Assembly (NCBI GenBank): GCA_001898405.1
Contig: MKTW01000010.1
Location: 1-64,000, forward strand
Direction: 5' to 3'
Source of the DNA: Sphingobacteriales bacterium 44-61
GTDB taxonomy: Bacteria > Bacteroidota > Bacteroidia > Chitinophagales > Chitinophagaceae
DNA length: 64,000 nucleotides
Shown here: piece by piece, positions 27,484 to 36,376 of the stretch
Numbering within the stretch: the stretch's first letter is position 1
Layout of the letters: every line of letters starts with the position of its first letter
Notes under the pieces: model-generated
The model's database searches: none
The model's input: the letters and a program-made list of their open reading frames with translations, nothing else
What the model was told of the DNA's origin: nothing
Position numbers and translations under genes: made by a program

Positions 27484-27512
27484 AATGCCTCCCTCTAAGG
27501 GAGGCATTTTTA
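27484..27512 (+). terminator. ssb terminator
   Basis: AATGCCTCCC (27484-27493) pairs with GGGAGGCATT (27499-27508) around a 5-nt loop and is followed by a T-rich stretch. It lies 22 bp after the ssb stop. Confidence 0.88.
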
Positions 27513-27543
27513 TCTGCATCCATTTTCTTTGTTTCTTTGCGCT

Positions 27544-28626
27544 ATGTCAACACAGCTATTCTCTTACCAGCAACTTACGGCTTTCACTCAAAAGGTATTT
27601 CTGGCAATCGGGTGTCCGGAAGAACAGGCAGCAACGGCTACCAAAGCATTGCTTTCCGCAGATATCAGGGGTATTGATTCGCATGGAGTGGCCAGGCTCA
27701 GTGGCTATGTAAGGCTTTGGGAAGCGAAACGGGTGAATGCAAAACCCGATATCAGGATCATTCATGAAACACCATCCACAGCAGTGATAGACGGAGACAG
27801 TGGACTTGGCCTCGTAGTGGCACCCTATGCCATGCAGGTGGCGATTGAAAAGGCTAAGCAGGTGGGTACGGGTTGGGTGAGTGTGCAAAACAGTAATCAC
27901 TTTGGTATAGCTGGTTATCATGCCATGATGGCCTTGCAATATGATATGATCGGTATGGCGATGACCAATGCCAGCCCCCTGGTAGCACCTACTTTTTCCA
28001 TTGATAAAATGCTTGGTACAAACCCTATCTGTGTGGCAGCGCCTGCAGGTAAGCAGCCGGCTTTTGTAGCTGATCTGGCCACCACTACAGCTGCAAATGG
28101 CAAGCTGGAAATTCTGCAACGGAAAAATCAATCGACGCCTTCGGGTTGGGTGCAGGATGCAGAAGGTAATCCTTCGCATGATCCGCATGAACTGAAGAAA
28201 GGAGGAGCTTTGTTGCCGCTTGGAGGAGATAAGGAGCATGGCAGTCATAAGGGATATGCTCTTGGGGCAGTAGTGGATATTTTCTCCGCACTGCTGAGTG
28301 GCGCAAATTATGCACCCTGGGTGCCCCCATTTCCTGCCTATGTGCCCATGCCGGCACAGCAGCCAGGTAAAGGGATCGGTCATTTCTTCGGAGCTATGCG
28401 TGTGGATGCTTTTAGGCCGGCGGAAGAGTTTAAGAAAAGCATGGACCACTGGATCGAAGGGTTCAGAGCCGCGAAGCCAATGCCTGGCCAGGAAAAAGTA
28501 CTGGTGCCCGGAGATCCTGAAAGAGAAATGGAAGCAGAAAGAATGAAAGAAGGAATTCCTTTACTTGAATCTGTAATAAAGGATTTACGATCAATAGGAG
28601 AGAAATTCGGGGTAGAATTGAAGTGA
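27544..28626 (+). CDS. Ldh family malate/L-lactate/ureidoglycolate-type dehydrogenase
   Basis: A 360-residue NAD(P)-dependent oxidoreductase of the YbiC/YiaK/MDH2 type, unrelated to classical lactate dehydrogenases. Characteristic stretches are DIRGIDSHGVARLSGYV near 40, the catalytic histidine in VQNSNHFGIAGYHA, GTNPICVAAPAG, and the DKEHGSHKGYAL region near 230. The ATG at 27544 starts MSTQLFSYQQL; the frame has an alternative start 15 bp upstream. Family members reduce malate, 2-oxoacids or 2,3-diketogulonate, so the substrate is open. It stands alone between ssb and the aspartokinase gene. Confidence 0.88.
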   Translation: MSTQLFSYQQLTAFTQKVFLAIGCPEEQAATATKALLSADIRGIDSHGVARLSGYVRLWEAKRVNAKPDIRIIHETPSTAVIDGDSGLGLVVAPYAMQVAIEKAKQVGTGWVSVQNSNHFGIAGYHAMMALQYDMIGMAMTNASPLVAPTFSIDKMLGTNPICVAAPAGKQPAFVADLATTTAANGKLEILQRKNQSTPSGWVQDAEGNPSHDPHELKKGGALLPLGGDKEHGSHKGYALGAVVDIFSALLSGANYAPWVPPFPAYVPMPAQQPGKGIGHFFGAMRVDAFRPAEEFKKSMDHWIEGFRAAKPMPGQEKVLVPGDPEREMEAERMKEGIPLLESVIKDLRSIGEKFGVELK

Positions 28627-28714
28627 TTTCAAAGAAAACCATATTTTCTTCGAATTTTTTTATCATTCCGACGTCATCTGTTTATTTTATATCTTTTTAT
28701 TATCTATCTGCCTT

Positions 28715-28722
28715 TATCTTTG
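28715..28722 (+). promoter_or_regulatory. Promoter -7 element of the aspartokinase gene
   Basis: TATCTTTG matches TAnnTTTG in a T-rich 141-bp gap and lies about 45 bp before the ATG. No clear TTTG lies at the right distance upstream, so only the -7 part is supported. Confidence 0.5.
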
Positions 28723-28767
28723 CAGCCACCATTTTTAATCGTTTAAAAGCCCGGAAAGGGAATCATC

Positions 28768-30090
28768 ATGAAAGTAATGAAGTTTGGCGGCACCAGTGTG
28801 GGTAAGCCGGAACGTATGCACCATATTGCTTCACTGGTTACCAAGGAAGAAGAGCCAACTATTGTAGTGCTGTCTGCCTTGTCTGGCACCACCAATGCCC
28901 TGGTTGAAATAGGCGAGCATATAGCCAGGGGTGATCGCAGCGCTGCCAAGCAATCCATCGACAAGCTGGAAACTCATTACCATCAATTCATTACCGAACT
29001 GGTGAAAAAACCTGCTTCTGTTGAAAAAACACGCCAGATCGTAGCCGAGCATTTTGAATTCCTTAATATCATTCTCAAGATCTCTTTCAGCGAAGCGCTG
29101 AATAAAGATATCCTGGCGCAGGGTGAATTGCTGTCAACCAAATTGTTTTCGGCCTATCTCGAAGAGCAAGGCATCGATCATGCCCTGTTGCCTGCCCTGG
29201 AGTTCATGACCATCGATGCATATGATGAGCCGCAGATCGGCAGCATTAAAGTAAAACTCACCCAACTGCTGCAACAGCATAAGGAAAGAAAATTATTCGT
29301 GACCCAGGGTTATATCTGCCGCAATGCCCGTGGCGAGGTAGACAACCTGAAAAGAGGCGGTAGTGATTATTCAGCTTCATTGATCGCAGCCGCTATCGGT
29401 GCTTCCGCCTGTGAGATATGGACCGATATTGACGGTATGCACAATAACGATCCGCGCGTAGTGAAGAAAACAGTGCCTATTGAACAGCTGAGCTTTGAAG
29501 AAGCAGCAGAGCTGGCTTATTTCGGTGCTAAGATACTTCACCCTGCTTCTATCTGGCCGGCACAAACATATAAGACCCCTGTAAAACTGCTGAACACGAT
29601 GCAGCCGGAAGCAAAAGGCACACTGATCACGGAGCTGGCCCAGGGGGTAGGTGTAAAAGCAGTGGCAGCAAAGGATAATATCATTGCTATCCGTATCAAG
29701 AGCAGCCGCATGCTGCTGGCCTATGGCTTTCTCAGAAAGATATTCGAGGTATTTGAAAAATACCGTACGCCGATCGATATGATCACCACTTCAGAAGTAG
29801 CCGTATCACTTACTATCGATAACCCTGCTTTCCTGAAAGAGATTTTGAAGGAACTGGAACCGTTCGGTACAACAGAAGTGGACCATAATCAAACGATCAT
29901 TTCTGTGGTAGGCAATGAAATTGCGCAAACAACAGATATTGTAAAAAAACTGTTTGGTTCTATCATGAACATTCCTGTCCGCATGGTATCTTATGGCGGC
30001 AGCCCGCATAATATTTCATTGCTGATCGATGCAAAACATAAAATGCAAATACTGCAACAATTGAATAAGGGGATGTTTGGATTGGAATAA
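28768..30090 (+). CDS. lysC: Aspartate kinase
   Basis: Aspartokinase phosphorylates aspartate, the first step to lysine, threonine, methionine and diaminopimelate. The 440-residue monofunctional enzyme starts MKVMKFGGTSVGKPERM, the KFGGTSV nucleotide-binding signature. Further landmarks are LKRGGSDYSASLIAAAI and EIWTDIDGMHNNDPRVV in the kinase domain, and two ACT domains (about 295-440) with VAVKDNIIAIRIKS-type and TIISVVGNEI segments that probably give feedback control. The gene symbol assumes the usual naming; which end product regulates it cannot be read from sequence. Confidence 0.93.
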   Translation: MKVMKFGGTSVGKPERMHHIASLVTKEEEPTIVVLSALSGTTNALVEIGEHIARGDRSAAKQSIDKLETHYHQFITELVKKPASVEKTRQIVAEHFEFLNIILKISFSEALNKDILAQGELLSTKLFSAYLEEQGIDHALLPALEFMTIDAYDEPQIGSIKVKLTQLLQQHKERKLFVTQGYICRNARGEVDNLKRGGSDYSASLIAAAIGASACEIWTDIDGMHNNDPRVVKKTVPIEQLSFEEAAELAYFGAKILHPASIWPAQTYKTPVKLLNTMQPEAKGTLITELAQGVGVKAVAAKDNIIAIRIKSSRMLLAYGFLRKIFEVFEKYRTPIDMITTSEVAVSLTIDNPAFLKEILKELEPFGTTEVDHNQTIISVVGNEIAQTTDIVKKLFGSIMNIPVRMVSYGGSPHNISLLIDAKHKMQILQQLNKGMFGLE

Positions 30091-30155
30091 GCCGGTGATC
30101 GTTGTGCGTTAACGATGACCGTTGGCCGAATGGCCGTTAACACATGTGCCGGACC

Positions 30156-30203
30156 AGTAGTTCCTTTCCCCTGGTCTGGGGTGACAATGGAGAAGGAACT
30201 ATT
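30156..30203 (+). repeat. Small inverted repeat with a core like the intergenic repeat family
   Basis: TAGTTCCTT (30158-30166) and AAGGAACTA (30193-30201) form a 9-bp stem around CTGGTCTGGGGTGACAATGG (30171-30190). That core resembles the CCGGGGTGACAGCGG part of the repeats at 4394 and 22814, so this may be a decayed copy. The rest of the 30091-30300 gap holds another small inverted repeat (GGCC GAAT GGCC, 30124-30135) and no gene. Confidence 0.5.
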
Positions 30204-30318
30204 GGTTCCGATTTGCGTCTCGATCAACGGGCAACCTTTTTCTTCAGCCATCAGCCATTCGAACATAGTCCCGGATTTATTAACTAAAGAATTAGTTTTA
30301 ATGCAGTATATTGCCGGT

Positions 30319-31587
30319 ATGTTCAAAATACCGGCATTTTTTTGCCTGCTGCTTTTTATTCCTCTTACCATGCTTTCCCAGCGTACCATACAGGGAAAGA
30401 TAGTGGCTGCTTCCAATAAAGAGCCTATTGCGGGAAGCAGTGTTTTTATCACCAATACTTCCTATGGCACAGTGACCAGTAAGGACGGCAGTTTTGAAAT
30501 AACAGATATTCCTCCCGGCAAATACGATCTGATCATTTCATCTGTTGGATATGAAACGAATGTATATAGTTTCAACACTGATCAGCTGCCACTCAGGATC
30601 CGCGTGGAGATGGAAGTGAAAGTTAGAGAGCTACAGAATGTGGTTGTAGAACCTTCTGTAGAAGAAGGCTGGGATAAATGGGGCAAAGTGTTCCTGGATA
30701 ATTTCGTTGGCCAAACACCTAATGCCAAAGATTGCAAAATTAAAAATGAATCGTCTATCCGTTTCCGGTATTACCGTAAGAGCAACCGGCTTGTGGCCTA
30801 CTCAGATGATCCGATCATCCTGGAAAATAAAGCACTGGGCTATATCATCAAATATCAACTGGAAGATTTTGAGATCAATTATAAAGTAAATTCCACTTCT
30901 TTTGTAGGCTATTTGCTTTTCGAGGAGATAGATAAAAAAAGGAAAGGCCTGCAACGCCGATGGCAGAAGAATCGTGATAAAGCTTATTATGGCTCCAAGA
31001 TGCACTTTATGCAAGCCCTCTACAACAATAAGCTGACGGAAGAAGGATATGAAGTAAGACGCATGGTGCGCAGACCTAACCTGGAGAAACAAAGGGTCAG
31101 AAAAATATACCGCCCTGGAAGCTTCATAAGGATCAGCAGTAATGGCAGCAGCCCTTCTCAGGTGGTACCGGCCGGGGATTCATTATCGAAAGATTCTGCT
31201 GATTATTACCGGCGTGTGTTGTCGCAAAAAGATGATATTGACACTTATGGCCGTGAGATACTTACCGCCGACAGCCTGATTGTGGGGCAGGAAGGCGGAT
31301 TCAAACTACTTTACTTTGATGACTATCTCTATATTACTTATAAAAAGGAACTGGAAGATGAAGGATACCTGCTTTATTACAACGAACGGAGGGCTCCGAC
31401 CTTTCAACGTTCCTATATCTTCCTGCAAAACCACCAGGTTGTTGCTATAGATGCCAATGGAAGTTATTTTCCACCACAGGAGCTGTTTTCCATGTCTTAT
31501 TGGGCATGGGATGAAAAAGTGTCCAGTTTATTGCCGCTCGATTATAAACCTTATGCAGAAGCGCCTGATATCAGGAAGAAACTATAA
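30319..31587 (+). CDS. Secreted protein with carboxypeptidase-like regulatory domain
   Basis: A 422-residue secreted protein. The signal peptide starts MFKIPAFFCLLLFIPLTMLSQ; it is followed by a CarboxypepD_reg-like beta-sandwich (about 22-100; IQGKIVAASNKEPIAGSSVF, then DGSFEITDIPPGKYDLIISS), the domain that often precedes TonB receptors. The rest (about 110-422), rich in Tyr, Lys and Arg, resembles conserved Bacteroidota proteins of unknown function; it has no beta-barrel signature that I can identify. An ATG at 30301 would add six residues; longer starts run through repeat sequence and are unlikely. TAGTTTTA just before 30301 may be the -7 element. Confidence 0.75.
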   Translation: MFKIPAFFCLLLFIPLTMLSQRTIQGKIVAASNKEPIAGSSVFITNTSYGTVTSKDGSFEITDIPPGKYDLIISSVGYETNVYSFNTDQLPLRIRVEMEVKVRELQNVVVEPSVEEGWDKWGKVFLDNFVGQTPNAKDCKIKNESSIRFRYYRKSNRLVAYSDDPIILENKALGYIIKYQLEDFEINYKVNSTSFVGYLLFEEIDKKRKGLQRRWQKNRDKAYYGSKMHFMQALYNNKLTEEGYEVRRMVRRPNLEKQRVRKIYRPGSFIRISSNGSSPSQVVPAGDSLSKDSADYYRRVLSQKDDIDTYGREILTADSLIVGQEGGFKLLYFDDYLYITYKKELEDEGYLLYYNERRAPTFQRSYIFLQNHQVVAIDANGSYFPPQELFSMSYWAWDEKVSSLLPLDYKPYAEAPDIRKKL

Positions 31588-31605
31588 AAGCCGTTGGCCA
31601 TTCAA

Positions 31606-32379
31606 CTATTGGTACACTCTTACATAATCAATCTCCATCTTCTGCGGCCAGATCTTTTCATCCACTCCTTTTTGACCGCCCCAGTTACCACCTACAGCAA
31701 TATTGAGCAGCAGGAACATTTTATTATCAAAGGGCCAGGCATCATAGCCGGTATGTTCATTGGTGAAAGTGAAAAACACATTTCCATCCACTGCGATCTT
31801 CACTGATTCTTTATTCCATTCAACACTGTACACATGAAAGTTTTCTGAACAATCCTTTACTTCGATGGTGTCGGTTTTTTGTGTGTTGATGACGTGATAA
31901 TATTTTTTGCAGTGTATGGAGCCATGGATAAAGCCCTGGTTAAATCCTACGTGTTCCATGATGTCGATCTCCCCATCATCAGGCCAGCGGAGATCGGGTA
32001 CTGAAGCCAGCATCCAGATCGCAGGCCAGGTGCCCCGGCCTTTGGGTAGTTTGGCTTTTACTTCTATTTTACCATATTGCCAGTCGCCTTTGTTTTTGGT
32101 GATCAGCCTTGCTGACGTATAAGATTTTCCTTTCCAGTTTTCTTTACGCGCTTCAATCGTGAGCAGGCCATTCTCAACCCGCGCATTCTCTTTGCGGCCG
32201 GCAGTGTAATACTGCAATTCATTATTCCCCCAGCCATTGCCACCGGTCTCGGCTGTCCATTTGGTGGAATCTGGCAAACCGGAATAATCAAATTCATCAC
32301 TCCATACCAGTTCCCAGTTTTTTTGTTGCGCAGAAGCAGAAACGCTAATGAGCAACAAAAGGCAAAGCAACGATTTCAT
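31606..32379 (-). CDS. GH16 beta-glucanase
   Basis: A 257-residue secreted glycoside hydrolase of family 16, which cleaves beta-1,3(-1,4)-glucans, agars or similar chains with retention. A signal peptide (MKSLLCLLLLISVSASAQ) is followed by one compact beta-jelly-roll. The active site EIDIME (137-142) gives the nucleophile E137 and the acid/base E142; GNNELQYYT (51-59) and WPAIWML (118-124) are typical of laminarinase-like members. No accessory domain is present. It precedes nothing obviously related, so it is probably a stand-alone enzyme. Confidence 0.92.
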   Translation of the reverse strand: MKSLLCLLLLISVSASAQQKNWELVWSDEFDYSGLPDSTKWTAETGGNGWGNNELQYYTAGRKENARVENGLLTIEARKENWKGKSYTSARLITKNKGDWQYGKIEVKAKLPKGRGTWPAIWMLASVPDLRWPDDGEIDIMEHVGFNQGFIHGSIHCKKYYHVINTQKTDTIEVKDCSENFHVYSVEWNKESVKIAVDGNVFFTFTNEHTGYDAWPFDNKMFLLLNIAVGGNWGGQKGVDEKIWPQKMEIDYVRVYQ

Positions 32380-32441
32380 ATATACGATTGAATTGGTAAA
32401 CTAATTAAAGATGAATAAAGATGCTTTCAGCATTCCCGGTA

Positions 32442-34073
32442 TCAGGGGAGGAATGCTTTACGGAATGCCGGCACTTTCCTGTTCTTTGTTGCCTGCTCAT
32501 AGGCATATCCCATTTCAATCAAAGCCGGCTCACTGTAGGCTTGTGCAAAAAATGAAAATCCTACCGGCAGGTCATACACCATTCCGCAGGGAACGGTGAT
32601 ATGTGGATAGCCGGATGCGGCGGCAGGTTGGGTTAAGAATACACTACCCCATCTATCGCCATAGATCATATCGATGCTGCAGGCTGGTCCCATGGTGAGC
32701 CCTGCCAATGCGTCTAACTGGTGTTGTTTAAACAGGTCATCAATTATCTTTCGTGTGCCTGCATGGCTTTTCTGTACGGCCTGTTTATACGCAGGGTTGT
32801 CCAACCCTTCTTTCTTTTGCGAACTTTCCAGCAGTTCCTGCTTAAAATAAGGCATGGCCTTGCTTTCATTGGCTTTGTTGAAAGCGATCACTTCCTCCAG
32901 TGATTTAACCCGTGCATTGGCGCCGGCAAGATAGCGGTTCAATCCATCTTTGAATTCGTATTGCATCACCTCGAATTCTGCATCACCAAGCTTGCTTATG
33001 GCATCAAGATATTCCACTTCAATAATGGTGGCGCCTTGCTGCTTCAGCACTTCCAGTGCTTTTTGCTGTAATGCATGAAGCAGGGGATTATCTCCCTGCG
33101 GTTTCTTTTCCACCCCGATCTTTTTTCCTTTTAATCCTTCGGGATGCAGAAAGCTGGTATAGTCGGTGACCTTGGTTTTCAGTTTCTCCTGTTCCAGCGT
33201 TGCTTTATCGGCTGTATCGATACCTGCCAGCACGCCAAGCATGATCGCTGCATCTTTTACCGTACGGGCCATCGGGCCTGCAGTGTCCTGTGTGGATGAA
33301 ATAGGAATAATACCAGAGCGGCTCACCAAACCTACTGTCGGTTTGATACCCACAATTCCATTTACTGCGGAAGGGCAGGTGATGGAACCGTCTGTTTCTG
33401 TGCCTACTGCCGCTACACAAAGATTTGCCGCAACAGCAACGCCGGAGCCTGAGCTGGACCCACAGGGATTATGATCAAGTATGTAAGGATTCTTTGTTTG
33501 CCCGCCGCGGCTGCTCCAGCCTGAACAGGATTTGTTTGATCTGAAATTGGCCCATTCACTGAGATTGGTCTTGCCCAGGATAACAGCACCTGCATCTCTT
33601 AATTTTTTAACCAGGAAAGCGTCCGTTGCAGCAATATGACCCTCGAGTGCTAAGGAGCCTGCTGTGGTTTGCATCTTTCCGGCTGTATCAATATTGTCTT
33701 TCAGCAACACAGGTATGCCGTGTAATGGCCCTCTTGTTTTCCCGCTTTTTCTTTCTTCATCCAATATACGTGCATCTGCAATGGCATCAGGGTTTATTTC
33801 AATCACTGAGTGAAGTGAAGGGCCGGCATGATCTATATCGCGGATACGGGCGAGATACAGGTCTGTAAGTTTTTCAGCTGTATAGGTCCCTGCTGCCATC
33901 TTTTCCTGCAGGGAAGAGATATCGGCTTCATCCAGTTCAAAAGCCGGTAGCTGATCATTTTCTTTTTCTTTTGCTTTTGTATCTGCCGGAGTGCCTGGTT
34001 TGCATGAAGTGAGTAGAGAACTGATGCCGGCAGTGGTGATAGCAGAAGCGGTTAAAAAATCCCGTCTTTTCAT
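32442..34073 (-). CDS. Amidase-signature-family lipoprotein
   Basis: A 543-residue amidase of the Ser-cisSer-Lys type. The catalytic lysine is K125 in PVLLKDNID, the cis-serine lies in NPCGSSSGSG (about 204-213), and the nucleophile is S230 in GTETDGSI. The N-terminus MKRRDFLTASAITTAG resembles a twin-arginine signal and ends in the lipobox LTSC, so the enzyme is probably an exported lipoprotein. The ATG at 34073 is chosen over a TTG nine bases upstream. Substrate unknown; the family covers peptide amides, glutaminyl-tRNA and others, but a secreted single gene without gatB/gatC is not the tRNA amidotransferase subunit. Confidence 0.88.
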   Translation of the reverse strand: MKRRDFLTASAITTAGISSLLTSCKPGTPADTKAKEKENDQLPAFELDEADISSLQEKMAAGTYTAEKLTDLYLARIRDIDHAGPSLHSVIEINPDAIADARILDEERKSGKTRGPLHGIPVLLKDNIDTAGKMQTTAGSLALEGHIAATDAFLVKKLRDAGAVILGKTNLSEWANFRSNKSCSGWSSRGGQTKNPYILDHNPCGSSSGSGVAVAANLCVAAVGTETDGSITCPSAVNGIVGIKPTVGLVSRSGIIPISSTQDTAGPMARTVKDAAIMLGVLAGIDTADKATLEQEKLKTKVTDYTSFLHPEGLKGKKIGVEKKPQGDNPLLHALQQKALEVLKQQGATIIEVEYLDAISKLGDAEFEVMQYEFKDGLNRYLAGANARVKSLEEVIAFNKANESKAMPYFKQELLESSQKKEGLDNPAYKQAVQKSHAGTRKIIDDLFKQHQLDALAGLTMGPACSIDMIYGDRWGSVFLTQPAAASGYPHITVPCGMVYDLPVGFSFFAQAYSEPALIEMGYAYEQATKNRKVPAFRKAFLP

Positions 34074-34101
34074 GGGTTTCAATATTGACTAATAGAATAG
34101 G

Positions 34102-34458
34102 TTATTCCAACGGTTGCCAGAGTTCGATCTTATTGCCTTCGGGATCATATACCCAGGCAAATCTGCCATAAGGTTCGTCCTGTCTTTTTTCATCGATGCG
34201 GACGCCTGCTGCAGAAAGTTCTTTTAAAAGTACATCGAGATCATTCACCCGGAAATTGATCATGAATTGCTGGTCTTTATGACCAAAATACGTTGTATCC
34301 TGTTTAAAAGGAGCAAATACGGTTGGGCCTTCCTGCTGTATCCAGAGTTCATTGCCGCCTACGGTATTGATACCAAAATGTTGCTGATACCAGGCTGCCA
34401 TTGCATCGGGATCTTTGGAGCGGAAGAAAAAACCTCCGAATCCGGTTACATTTTTCAT
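34102..34458 (-). CDS. VOC (glyoxalase/bleomycin resistance) family protein
   Basis: A 118-residue protein with the two beta-alpha-beta-beta-beta modules of the vicinal oxygen chelate fold: GFFFRSKDPDAMAAWYQQHFG near the N-terminus and the C-terminal VDIDE-like RFAWVYDPEGNKIELWQP, whose glutamate is the usual metal ligand. Function within the family is open. It lies 28 bp upstream of the amidase gene on the same strand and may be cotranscribed with it. Confidence 0.85.
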   Translation of the reverse strand: MKNVTGFGGFFFRSKDPDAMAAWYQQHFGINTVGGNELWIQQEGPTVFAPFKQDTTYFGHKDQQFMINFRVNDLDVLLKELSAAGVRIDEKRQDEPYGRFAWVYDPEGNKIELWQPLE

Positions 34459-34540
34459 ATTAAAAGTTTAGCGGGTTAAAGAAAAGGGAGCGGATGGGAA
34501 GAATAGGTTTTGCTACTCAAGTTAAAAAGATAGGAGGGAT

Positions 34541-34572
34541 AAAAAAAATCCCGGCAGGAATGCTGCCGGGAC
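34541..34572 (-). terminator. Terminator of the glutamate dehydrogenase gene
   Basis: CCCGGCAG (34550-34557) and CTGCCGGG (34563-34570) form an 8-bp stem; on the minus strand it is followed by a run of eight T. It lies about 20 bp after the stop. Confidence 0.85.
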
Positions 34573-34591
34573 TCAGAAAAGTTTATACCTG

Positions 34592-36010
34592 TTATGGGAA
34601 AATACCCAGTTCTGCATAGCTGGTAGCCACTTTGTTGATGGCAACCACATAAGCTGCTGTACGCATATTGGGGATATCAGGATTGTTTTTCCATTCGTTC
34701 ATGATCTCGTGGGTGGCAGTGATCATGGTCTCTTCCAGACCGCTGTATACCAGGTCCACTTCATCCGCACCATGAACAATGTATTCCCTTTCCTTCTCGG
34801 TCATTTTTTTACCGGAAAGGTTTTCCATTTGTCCAACGATATGTGCGTTCATGTTTTCGTTGAAGCGTTTTTCCATCCGTCCGTAACGAACGTGGCTGAG
34901 GTTTTTCAACCATTCGAAATAGGAAACCGTTACACCACCGGCATTCAGGTACATGTCGGGAACAACGATGATTCCTTTTTTAGAAAACACTTCGTCTGCT
35001 TCAGGAGTAAGAGGGCCATTTGCTGCTTCACCGATCAGTTTTGCTTTTACCCTTGGTGCATTCTCTCCATTGATCACATTCTCCAATGCTGCAGGGATCA
35101 GGATATCACATTCCACTTCCAGCGCATCGGTATTTTTTGCCAGGTTGGTAGCACCGGGGAAATTGAGGATGGAACCGGTCTTTTTGCGGTGGTTGAATAC
35201 TTCATCCACGTCAAGACCTTTATCGTTGACGATAGCGCCTTCGTATTCTGCCAGGCCGATGATCAGGGCACCAGCATTCTGGAAGAATTTAGCGGTATGA
35301 TAACCCACATTGCCTAATCCCTGGACCACGATCCTTTTTCCTTCCACGCCAACGCTCATTCCGAGTTTAGCCATGATATCAGGCATATTGCATACTTCGC
35401 GCAAGCCGAAGAATACGCCCAGGCCTGTAGCTTCGCGACGGCCGCGAACACCACCTTGTGATACAGGCTTTCCGGTTACGCAACCCGCCGCATCGATCTC
35501 ACCGGGGTGCATGGTAGTATAGGTATCCAGTATCCAGGCCATTTCACGTTCGCCGGTACCATAATCAGGAGCAGGTACGTCAGTGCCTGGTCCGATGAAT
35601 TTTTTCTTGATTAGTTCAGATGTATAACGGCGGGTGATCTTTTCCAGCTCAAACGGAGTGTATTCGCGGGGATTGATCTTGATACCGCCTTTGCCTCCAC
35701 CAAAAGGAACGTTTACAATAGCACATTTGTAGGTCATCAGTGCGGCGAGTGCCATCACTTCATCCTGGTTCACTTCTGCAGCGAAGCGGATACCACCTTT
35801 ACAGGGAGTTTTATGGTGTGAGTGCTGCACACGGTATGCTTCTATTACTTCGATAGCACCTGAATCCCTTTTAACGGGAAATTTCATACTGTAAATGGCG
35901 TTGCAGGCTTTGATCTGCTCCAGGATACCCGGATCCCATTTGGTAAACTTTGCAGCTTTGTCGAAACTCTTTTCAACAGAGTTAAAGAAACTGTAATGCT
36001 TTTCTGACAT
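34592..36010 (-). CDS. gdhA: Glutamate dehydrogenase (Glu/Leu/Phe/Val dehydrogenase family)
   Basis: A 472-residue NAD(P)-dependent dehydrogenase that interconverts glutamate and 2-oxoglutarate plus ammonia. Substrate and catalytic residues are in HHKTPCKGGIRF (66-76) and VPFGGGKGGI (101-110, catalytic K107). The cofactor domain has VQGLGNVGYHTAKF (about 233-246). The full-length size and the FGGGKGG region favour glutamate over the shorter Leu/Phe enzymes. It has its own terminator. The 144-bp gap upstream contains no recognisable promoter. Confidence 0.9.
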   Translation of the reverse strand: MSEKHYSFFNSVEKSFDKAAKFTKWDPGILEQIKACNAIYSMKFPVKRDSGAIEVIEAYRVQHSHHKTPCKGGIRFAAEVNQDEVMALAALMTYKCAIVNVPFGGGKGGIKINPREYTPFELEKITRRYTSELIKKKFIGPGTDVPAPDYGTGEREMAWILDTYTTMHPGEIDAAGCVTGKPVSQGGVRGRREATGLGVFFGLREVCNMPDIMAKLGMSVGVEGKRIVVQGLGNVGYHTAKFFQNAGALIIGLAEYEGAIVNDKGLDVDEVFNHRKKTGSILNFPGATNLAKNTDALEVECDILIPAALENVINGENAPRVKAKLIGEAANGPLTPEADEVFSKKGIIVVPDMYLNAGGVTVSYFEWLKNLSHVRYGRMEKRFNENMNAHIVGQMENLSGKKMTEKEREYIVHGADEVDLVYSGLEETMITATHEIMNEWKNNPDIPNMRTAAYVVAINKVATSYAELGIFP

Positions 36011-36154
36011 GATTCTGATTTTTGTTTTCGAATAGCAATCGTAATTGTTGTGCGGGTTATTAATTTATGGAAACAACAGCGTCACCCGTAAACTTGTTGT
36101 TGGTGTTAAGTTATTTGTTTATTAAGCGTGATCCTGGTTACTGATCAGTATCGG

Positions 36155-36376
36155 CTATGCTTCTTTTTCCAGCTTGCTGACCTTTTTATCGAGCCTGATC
36201 AGGTAAAGGAACAGGCCAACAAGAATGGTCGTCATTACAGCGATCACCACATAAATGCGGCCATTGCTGCGCATAGTTTGTCCGAAAGAGGATTCGCCTG
36301 CTACATTCTGAGCCTGTGCAACTGCCGCAAAAAGGAGTACTACTAACAGAGAAAGGGATGATTTTATTATTTTCAT
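36155..36376 (-). CDS. CcmD-like small membrane protein
   Basis: A 73-residue protein with a signal-like N-terminus (MKIIKSSLSLLVVLLFAAVAQAQ) and one membrane helix (YVVIAVMTTILVGLFLYLI) followed by a charged RLDKKVSKLEKE tail, the pattern of Bacteroidota CcmD-family proteins of cytochrome c maturation. The start is set by a 4-bp ATGA overlap with the stop of the ccmC gene (36373-36376), which also indicates coupled translation. The family is too short for motif proof, so the context carries much of the call. Confidence 0.78.
   Translation of the reverse strand: MKIIKSSLSLLVVLLFAAVAQAQNVAGESSFGQTMRSNGRIYVVIAVMTTILVGLFLYLIRLDKKVSKLEKEA

Noticed and set aside
27556-28449. 297-codon open frame on the minus strand opposite the Ldh-family gene
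   Set aside because: Its protein is rich in Cys, His and Arg without family motifs, and the plus strand holds a full-length recognised enzyme. It is a shadow frame.
32429-32457. AGCATTCC / GGAATGCT inverted repeat at the end of the amidase gene as a terminator
   Set aside because: The stem surrounds the stop codon, has a 13-nt loop and no T-run on the minus strand, so termination there is doubtful.
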